45,386 bases of DNA from positions 1 through 45,386 of the forward strand of contig NZ_JACHYN010000028.1 of NCBI RefSeq assembly GCF_014192915.1, given 5' to 3'. Below, piece after piece: positions 40,625 to 45,386 of the stretch (its first letter is position 1; every line of letters begins with the position of its first letter). Below the pieces are notes generated by a model. The model ran no database searches, had not been told where the DNA came from, and saw nothing but the letters and a program-made list of their open reading frames with translations. The position numbers and the translations under genes were made by a program. Origin of the DNA: Azospirillum sp. OGB3 (GTDB lineage Bacteria > Pseudomonadota > Alphaproteobacteria > Azospirillales > Azospirillaceae).

Positions 40625-42387
40625 TGGCGCATCTTGTTGTAGAGCGTCTTGCGCGACAGGCCGAGGAAGCGGGCCGTCTCCCCCCGGCGAAAGCGGTGCC
40701 GCCGCAGGCCGTCGAGAATCCAGTCCCGTTCCGACTGTTTGGGCGACCGGTCTCCGGATGTGTCCGGGCGTGGGCGGCCCGCGCGCTTGCCGTCCAGGGA
40801 GGGCAGGGCCTCCGCCTCGATGACGTCGCCGCTGCCGTCCAGCGCCTGCGCGACCACGGCGCGCAGTTCGCGGAGGTTGCCCGGCCAGTCATGGGCGATG
40901 AGCAGCCGGAACGCCCGCGGCGACAGGCGCACGGCCCCCGCCGCTGGGCGCAGCGCCGCCGCGAAATGCTCGACCAGCAGCGGAATGTCGTCCAGCCGTT
41001 CGCTCAGCGGCGGCAGGTCGATGTCCCGCCGGGCGAGGCGGCGGGCCAAGTCCGGCACGAGCGTCCCGGCGCCGGCCGCGGCTTCCAGGCTCTCCGTTCC
41101 GATCAGGATGATCCGCGCGTTGGAGCGCAGGCTGTCCTGGCCGCCTTGGCGGCGGAAGCTGCCGCGCTCCAGGAAGGCGGCAAGCTCGGCCTGCGTGCCG
41201 GGCTCCAGTCCTTCGGCGTTCTCGATCACCAACGTCGTCCCGTTGGCGGCCTCGACCCAGCCGAGGCGGCGGCGTCCACCGTCTGCCGGCTCCGCCCCGA
41301 ACAGCCACCCGCCGTCCAGATGGCGGGCATCGACGGTCATCGGCGGACGTTGGCGCTGCGGACCGCGCCCGTGCAGCAGATTGGCCACCAGCGACCGCCC
41401 GCTGCCGTCCGGCCCGGCGACCCACACCGGCCCGCCGTCGGCGCCGAGATGCTCCAGCCGCGCCCGCGCCTCCACCAGCGCGTCGGTGCGGCCCACCAGC
41501 CCCATCCCCTGGCCGGTCTGGTCGAGGCGCCGTTCCAGCCGGTCGATGCGCCGTTGCAGGGTGGAGACCAGCTTGAAGGCGGCGGTCATCTCCTCCATCG
41601 AGCTTTCCGAGGGGAGGCGGTCGATGGTCGAGCCGCCGATGTAGCCGTCGGCCCGCGCCTCGCGGCAGGCCTCGTGCATCTCCTGCGGGGTGGTGATCGG
41701 CCCGCCCTCGATCACGCACAGCGCGCCGGGGTTGGCGGTGCGGATCGCCTTGATGTGGCCGCGGGCGCGGTTGCCGACCTGCAGCACCGACTCCCCGCTG
41801 GGCACGCCGACGGCGCCGCCGGCGTTCCAGCCGATGTTGAAGCAGTAGAGGTCAACCCCCGCCCGCGCGAGCGCCAGCGCCTCCTCCCGGCGGCGGAAAT
41901 AGCCGACGGTTGCCAGCCCGGCCGCCCGCGCCGCCTCCAGCAGGCGGACCTCCCGCGCGAAGCCCAGGCCGGTGCGCTCCAGCGCCTCGCGGAAGCGCCC
42001 GTCGACGTGTGACACGGTCGGGAAATTCACCACCCCGGCGAAGCCCCAGCCGCGCAGCTTGTCCATGAAGGCGGGGAACTCCTCCTCCGCGAGACCCCAG
42101 GCGCAGGCGCCGAAGAAGGCCGGGATCGGTGTCGCGTCGACGATCTCCGAGCAGGCGAAGTCGGCGACGAAGGCGTTGCTGTCGCGCAGCGCCAGCATGG
42201 TGGCGATGGACGACGCCCCCATGGTGCGGAAGCGGCCCGCGGCCAGCGCCAGCAGGAAGTCGGCGCCGCCGCGCGCCGCCGCGCGGGCGGCGAGGCCGGT
42301 GCCGATGGCGGCGCCGACCAGCAGCGTGTGCCGGCCCGCGCAGGCCCGCCGCAGATCGTCCAACAACTGAGTCCGGTCATGGGTCAT
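40606..42387 (-). CDS. TIM-barrel sensor fused to degenerate AAA+ and Fis helix-turn-helix: transcriptional regulator
   Basis: This protein has 593 residues. Residues about 10-265 form the PEP-hydrolase-like TIM barrel (LLVGAAIGTGLAARAAARGG, GWGFAGVVNFPTVSHVDGRF, CVIEGGPITTPQEMHEA, GYIGGSTIDRLP). A short helix (about 268-292) leads to an NtrC-like AAA+ domain (about 300-515) that is degenerate: Walker A reads GPDGSGRS (Arg for Lys), the sigma-54 contact GAFTGA is missing (LFGAEPADGG), and Walker B reads LVIENAEGL. The late motifs LPPLSERLDDIPLL and WPGNLREL remain. A Fis-type helix-turn-helix ends the protein (GETARFLGLSRKTLYNKMRH). ATG 42387 is preferred over TTG 42405. It diverges from the Tm-1-like operon by 104 bp. 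Confidence 0.85.
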   Translation of the reverse strand: MTHDRTQLLDDLRRACAGRHTLLVGAAIGTGLAARAAARGGADFLLALAAGRFRTMGASSIATMLALRDSNAFVADFACSEIVDATPIPAFFGACAWGLAEEEFPAFMDKLRGWGFAGVVNFPTVSHVDGRFREALERTGLGFAREVRLLEAARAAGLATVGYFRRREEALALARAGVDLYCFNIGWNAGGAVGVPSGESVLQVGNRARGHIKAIRTANPGALCVIEGGPITTPQEMHEACREARADGYIGGSTIDRLPSESSMEEMTAAFKLVSTLQRRIDRLERRLDQTGQGMGLVGRTDALVEARARLEHLGADGGPVWVAGPDGSGRSLVANLLHGRGPQRQRPPMTVDARHLDGGWLFGAEPADGGRRRLGWVEAANGTTLVIENAEGLEPGTQAELAAFLERGSFRRQGGQDSLRSNARIILIGTESLEAAAGAGTLVPDLARRLARRDIDLPPLSERLDDIPLLVEHFAAALRPAAGAVRLSPRAFRLLIAHDWPGNLRELRAVVAQALDGSGDVIEAEALPSLDGKRAGRPRPDTSGDRSPKQSERDWILDGLRRHRFRRGETARFLGLSRKTLYNKMRHYGLLE

Positions 42388-42491
42388 GCCAACCACTATA
42401 CCCAATATTACCCGCGCCGCCGCAACGCTCCGGTTGGCACCCCCGGCGGGCGGCCTACACTTCCGGAAAAGACGAAGGGAGGAGGCCGGCC

Positions 42492-43727
42492 ATGGCGGAT
42501 GCGGAGCGAGGCGCAGCGACGGTCTATGTCGTCGGTTGCCACGACACCAAAGGAATCGAGTTGGACTATGTGCGGGGGCTGATCGCTGCGGAGGGGCTGC
42601 GCACGGTGACGGTCGATGTGGGCACCCGTCCGCCCGCCGTCCCGGCCGACGTCCCGGCGCGGGACGTCGCCTCCTGCCACCCCGGCGGGGCGGAAGCGGT
42701 GCTGGGCACCGACGACCGCGGGCTGGCCGTGTCGCGCATGGCCGACGCGTTCCGGCGCTTCGTCGAGCGGCGAACCGACGTCGCGGGCATGATCGGGCTG
42801 GGCGGTTCCGGCGGCACGGCGATCATCGCGCCGGGCATGCGGACGCTTCCCGTGGGAACGCCCAAGCTGATCGTCTCCACCGTCGCGTCGGGCAACGTCG
42901 CGTCCTACGTCGGCGAGACGGACCTCTGCATGATGGCCTCGGTCACCGACGTCGCCGGACTGAACCGGATTTCGCGCCGCGTGCTGGGCAACGCCGCCCA
43001 CGCGGTGGCGGGCATGGTGGCGCGCACGATCCCCGAGACGGACACCAAGCCGGCGCTGGGCCTCACCATGTTCGGCGTGACGACCCCTTGCGTCACGCAG
43101 CTGTCCCAAGCGCTCGATCCCTCCTACGACTGCCTGGTCTTCCACGCCACCGGCACCGGTGGGCGGGCGATGGAGAAGCTCGTCGCCTCGGGCCTGCTGG
43201 CGGGCGTGCTGGACGTGACGACCACCGAGGTCTGCGACCTGCTGATGGGTGGCGTCTTCAGCGCCGGGGAGGAGCGGCTGGACGCCATCGCGCGGGCCGG
43301 CATCCCCTATGTGGGGTCCTGCGGGGCGCTGGACATGGTGAATTTCGGTCCGCGCGACAGCGTGCCCGAGCGCTACCGCGAGCGGTTGTTCTACGTGCAC
43401 AACCCGCAGGTCACGCTGATGCGCACCACGGCGGAGGAGAACCGGGCGATGGGCGCCTGGATCGGCCGCAAGCTGAACGCCTTCACCGGGCCGGTGCGCT
43501 TCCTCATCCCCGAAGGGGGCGTGTCGGTTCTCGACGCGCCGGGCCAGCCCTTCCACGATCCCGAGGCGGACGCCGCGCTGTTCGATGCGCTGGAGCGCAC
43601 CGTCGAGCAGACGGACGCGCGCCGGCTGATCCGCCTTCCCCACAACATCAACGACCCCGCCTTCGCCGCCGCGCTCGTCCGGGCCTTCCGGGACATCGCC
43701 GCGGCCGGCCACGGCACGACGCGATAA
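42492..43727 (+). CDS. Tm-1-like ATP-binding domain protein (UPF0261 family)
   Basis: This 411-residue protein matches the N-terminal domain of tomato Tm-1 and its bacterial relatives: VYVVGCHDTKGIELDYVRGL near the start, then GMIGLGGSGGTAIIAPGMRT, GTPKLIVSTVASGNVASYVG and DLCMMASVTDVAGLNRISRR, later FGVTTPCVTQL, VFHATGTGGRAMEKL and a C-terminal FLIPEGGVSVLDAPGQPF. No signal peptide is present. GGAGG 6 nt upstream supports ATG 42492. The TIM-barrel gene follows after 13 bp; in plants both domains are in one protein. The bacterial function is not established. Confidence 0.9.
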   Translation: MADAERGAATVYVVGCHDTKGIELDYVRGLIAAEGLRTVTVDVGTRPPAVPADVPARDVASCHPGGAEAVLGTDDRGLAVSRMADAFRRFVERRTDVAGMIGLGGSGGTAIIAPGMRTLPVGTPKLIVSTVASGNVASYVGETDLCMMASVTDVAGLNRISRRVLGNAAHAVAGMVARTIPETDTKPALGLTMFGVTTPCVTQLSQALDPSYDCLVFHATGTGGRAMEKLVASGLLAGVLDVTTTEVCDLLMGGVFSAGEERLDAIARAGIPYVGSCGALDMVNFGPRDSVPERYRERLFYVHNPQVTLMRTTAEENRAMGAWIGRKLNAFTGPVRFLIPEGGVSVLDAPGQPFHDPEADAALFDALERTVEQTDARRLIRLPHNINDPAFAAALVRAFRDIAAAGHGTTR

Positions 43728-43740
43728 GGAGCCTTCGACG

Positions 43741-44577
43741 ATGCCCCGCATTCCCCGTCAACAAATCCTCGACCGGTTCCGTGGCATGATGGCCCGCGGC
43801 GAACCCATCGTCGGCGGCGGCGCCGGAACCGGGCTGTCCGCCAAATGCGAGGAGGCGGGCGGGATCGACCTGATCGTCATCTACAACTCCGGCCGCTACC
43901 GCATGGCCGGGCGCGGCTCGCTGGCCGGGCTGCTCGCCTACGGCAACGCCAACGAGATTGTCGTCGACATGGCGCGCGAGGTCTTGCCGGTGGTCCGGAA
44001 CACCCCCGTGCTGGCCGGCGTCAACGGCACCGATCCCTTCATGATCCGCGACCAGTTCCTGCGGCGGCTGGCCGATCTGGGCTTCTCCGGCGTGCAGAAC
44101 TTCCCGACCGTCGGGCTGATCGACGGTGTTTTCCGGGCGAACCTGGAGGAGACGGGCATGGGCTACGGGCTGGAGGTGGACATGATCCGCGCCGCCCATG
44201 AACTGGACCTGCTGACCACGCCCTACGTCTTCTCGGAAGGGGAGGCCGTCGCGATGACCGAGGCCGGGGCCGACATCATCGTCTGCCACCTCGGCCTGAC
44301 CACCGGCGGCAACATCGGGGCGGAGACGGCGCTGTCGCTGAAGGACTGCGTGCCGAAGATCGACGCCTGGGCGGAGGCGGCCCTGCGGGTGCGCAAGGAC
44401 GTGATCGTGCTGTGCCACGGCGGCCCGATCGCCACGCCGGAGGACGCCTCCTTCGTCCTCGGCGCATGCGCCGTCTGCCACGGCTTCTACGGGGCATCCA
44501 GCATGGAGCGCCTGCCCACGGAAACCGCGCTGACCGAGCAGACGCGCCGCTTCAAGGCCATCACCAAGCAACGCTGA
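43741..44577 (+). CDS. TIM-barrel 'phosphoenolpyruvate hydrolase-like' protein
   Basis: This 278-residue protein is the intact barrel of the locus: GGGAGTGLSAKCEEAGGIDL (about 22-41), IYNSGRYRMAGRGSLAGLLA, AGVNGTDPFM, GFSGVQNFPTVGLIDGVFRA, then VCHLGLTTGGNIGAETALSL, CHGGPIATPEDASFVL and GASSMERLPTE. It corresponds to the C-terminal domain of plant Tm-1. AAGGAG before ATG 43741 is a good ribosome-binding site. Despite the family name, no hydrolase activity can be read from the sequence. It is co-transcribed with the Tm-1-like gene and the SRPBCC gene (11 bp after it). Confidence 0.9.
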   Translation: MPRIPRQQILDRFRGMMARGEPIVGGGAGTGLSAKCEEAGGIDLIVIYNSGRYRMAGRGSLAGLLAYGNANEIVVDMAREVLPVVRNTPVLAGVNGTDPFMIRDQFLRRLADLGFSGVQNFPTVGLIDGVFRANLEETGMGYGLEVDMIRAAHELDLLTTPYVFSEGEAVAMTEAGADIIVCHLGLTTGGNIGAETALSLKDCVPKIDAWAEAALRVRKDVIVLCHGGPIATPEDASFVLGACAVCHGFYGASSMERLPTETALTEQTRRFKAITKQR

Positions 44578-44588
44578 AGGGGGAACGC

Positions 44589-45062
44589 ATGGCACGGGTC
44601 TATGTCAGCGCCGTCATCGACGCGCCCGTCGGGCAGGTCTGGGACAAGGCGCGGGATTTCAACGGTCACCACATCTGGCATCCCATCATCGCGGACAGCC
44701 ACATCGAGGACGGGCTGCGCAGCGACACGGTCGGGTGCGTCCGCAACTTCGGTCTCAAGCCTGGCGGGCGGCTGCGCGAACAGCTGGTGTCCTTCAGCGA
44801 CCGCGAGCGCTCCTACACCTACACGATCCTCGAATCCCCGCTGCCGCTCACCGACTACGTCGCGACCTTCCGCCTGCGCGAGGTGACGGAGGGAAACCGT
44901 ACCTTCGGCGAATGGTGGGCCGATTTCGAGTGCCAGCCCGAGGACCTGCCCACGCTGCGCGAGCAGGTCGGCCGGAACACGTTCGCCGCAGGGTTCCAGG
45001 CGTTGGCGGCGCTTTGCGGCGCCGGTGTCACAGCGCCCGCTGCAACTCTGGCACCGCCTTGA
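44589..45062 (+). CDS. SRPBCC (polyketide cyclase/START-like) family protein
   Basis: This 157-residue protein begins MARVYVSAVIDAPVGQVWDK, the typical START of SRPBCC ligand-binding folds, followed by FNGHHIWHPIIADSHIEDG, GGRLREQLVSFSDRERSYTY and SPLPLTDYVATFRLREVTEG. The fold encloses a hydrophobic pocket for small molecules. A GGGGGAA site precedes ATG 44589. It is third in the Tm-1 operon. Its last codons (from about 45028) run over sequence that, on the other strand, is the end of an etfA relic, so the natural C-terminus may have been altered. Confidence 0.85.
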   Translation: MARVYVSAVIDAPVGQVWDKARDFNGHHIWHPIIADSHIEDGLRSDTVGCVRNFGLKPGGRLREQLVSFSDRERSYTYTILESPLPLTDYVATFRLREVTEGNRTFGEWWADFECQPEDLPTLREQVGRNTFAAGFQALAALCGAGVTAPAATLAPP

Positions 45063-45140
45063 ACAGGTCGGCGACGAAGCCGCAATCGGCGGCCTGGAAG
45101 ATCGGCGCCTCCACGTCCTTGATGCAGCAGGGCTGGATCG
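45028..45140 (-). pseudogene. Electron transfer flavoprotein alpha subunit (etfA/fixB) C-terminal relic
   Basis: The leftward reading ends ...EAPIFQAADCGFVADLFKAV PELQRAL-stop, which matches the very C-terminus of EtfA (family form EAPIFQVADYGLVADLFKAVPEL). Only about 37 codons remain, with a degraded start of the match (STIQPCCIKDV, where a family member has IVAINKD). It overlaps the 3' end of the SRPBCC gene by 35 bp, evidence of a recombination junction. Confidence 0.7.
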
Positions 45141-45240
45141 TGCTTTCGGTCGTCGCCGTGGAGGTGGCCTCGCCCCGGTGCCGGGAGGAAGGCAGGGCCC
45201 CATCCCCCACCTTCCCCGTCCGCATCCCACCGGGGTGGGG

Positions 45241-45386
45241 TCAATGCTTCATCTCGCCGAGCTGTTTGCGGGAGTCGCCGCTCTTGTCGACGATGACACT
45301 GTCGTCCGCCTTGCCATCGACTTCCAGAATGCCGATGAGCCCCTTGGTGGCGCGGCTCAGAGCGTGATCGACCAAGGCGTACTTGC
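45241..45386 (-). CDS. nirK: Copper-containing nitrite reductase (NirK)-type protein, C-terminal end (cut by window edge)
   Basis: The leftward frame, open from the window edge, gives KYALVDHALSRATKGLIGIL followed by EVDGKADDSVIVDK and ends QLGEMKH-stop at 45241. The VDHALSRA-x-KGL-x-G-L-x-V pattern is that of the C-terminal cupredoxin strand of NirK, with its conserved copper-site histidine. Only 48 codons are visible, so another multicopper protein is not excluded. Together with nosRZDFYLX it suggests a denitrification island. Read in its own direction, a GC-rich stretch with several C/G runs (45175-45240) follows the stop. Confidence 0.68.
   Translation of the reverse strand, partial: KYALVDHALSRATKGLIGILEVDGKADDSVIVDKSGDSRKQLGEMKH

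Noticed and set aside
42388..42491. Possible sigma-54 promoter (TGGCAC near 42434) for the Tm-1 operon
   Set aside because: The -12 element is missing at the required spacing (no GC after GG-N10), and the neighbouring regulator lacks the sigma-54 contact loop.
1..45386. CRISPR array, tRNA or rRNA genes, or phage structural genes
   Set aside because: No regularly spaced repeats, no cloverleaf-type sequence with a CCA-end pattern, and no capsid, portal or integrase motifs were seen on either strand.

Overview
The window is a very GC-rich stretch from what is most likely an Azospirillum-type alphaproteobacterium (Rhodospirillales). This is inferred from codon use, the clade I nos cluster with its Tat signal, and the many IS6/IS3 scraps. 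No rRNA, tRNA, CRISPR array or intact prophage is visible. The DNA is an accessory patchwork: catabolic and respiratory operons separated by insertion-sequence remnants and truncated genes.

Region 1 (1-2.2 kb) is a scar. An IS6-type transposase end, a frameshifted tolC-like relic and a second IS6 fragment in opposite orientation lie beside a TetR-type regulator.

Region 2 (2.2-22 kb) is a catabolic island. The operon at 2189-9011 has the gene content and order of hmfABCDE (molybdenum hydroxylase large/FAD/2Fe-2S subunits, acyl-CoA synthetase, enoyl-CoA-hydratase-fold hydrolase), the known route from 2-furoate through 2-furoyl-CoA to 2-oxoglutarate. After a chemoreceptor and an AraC regulator comes a leftward operon: a ThDP-dependent decarboxylase-like enzyme, an FMN alpha-hydroxyacid oxidase, a sodium:solute symporter and a UbiD-type decarboxylase with residues like those of 2,5-furandicarboxylate decarboxylase HmfF, ending at a strong terminator. 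Divergent from it are UbiX (prenylated-FMN synthesis), a LysR regulator and an aldehyde dehydrogenase. Together they read as 2-hydroxyacid -> 2-oxoacid -> aldehyde -> acid, plus a ring decarboxylation, feeding the hmfABCDE operon. The substrate assignment is inference.

Region 3 (22-25.4 kb) has a ribbon-helix-helix protein, a PHB-depolymerase-family esterase, a scar joining a polysaccharide-deacetylase fragment to a livM fragment, and a ferritin-like diiron protein.

Region 4 (25.5-35.7 kb) is a complete nitrous oxide reductase locus, nosRZDFYLX, followed by a tatA-type gene and a Crp/Fnr regulator without FNR cysteines. Two perfect Fnr/Dnr-type boxes lie before nosR. The right edge (45241-45386) holds what looks like the C-terminus of a copper nitrite reductase, so denitrification genes lie on both sides of region 5.

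Region 5 (35.7-45.1 kb) has IS3 and IS6 remnants, an arsR-ACR3 arsenite pair, a Liv-type binding protein and an unusual module. The module comprises a Tm-1-like (UPF0261) ATP-binding protein, a TIM-barrel 'PEP-hydrolase-like' protein, a SRPBCC protein, a divergent barrel paralogue, and a transcription factor whose sensor domain is the same TIM barrel joined to a degenerate AAA+ domain and a Fis helix-turn-helix. Three paralogous barrels in one locus, one made into a regulator, is the most unusual content of the window.
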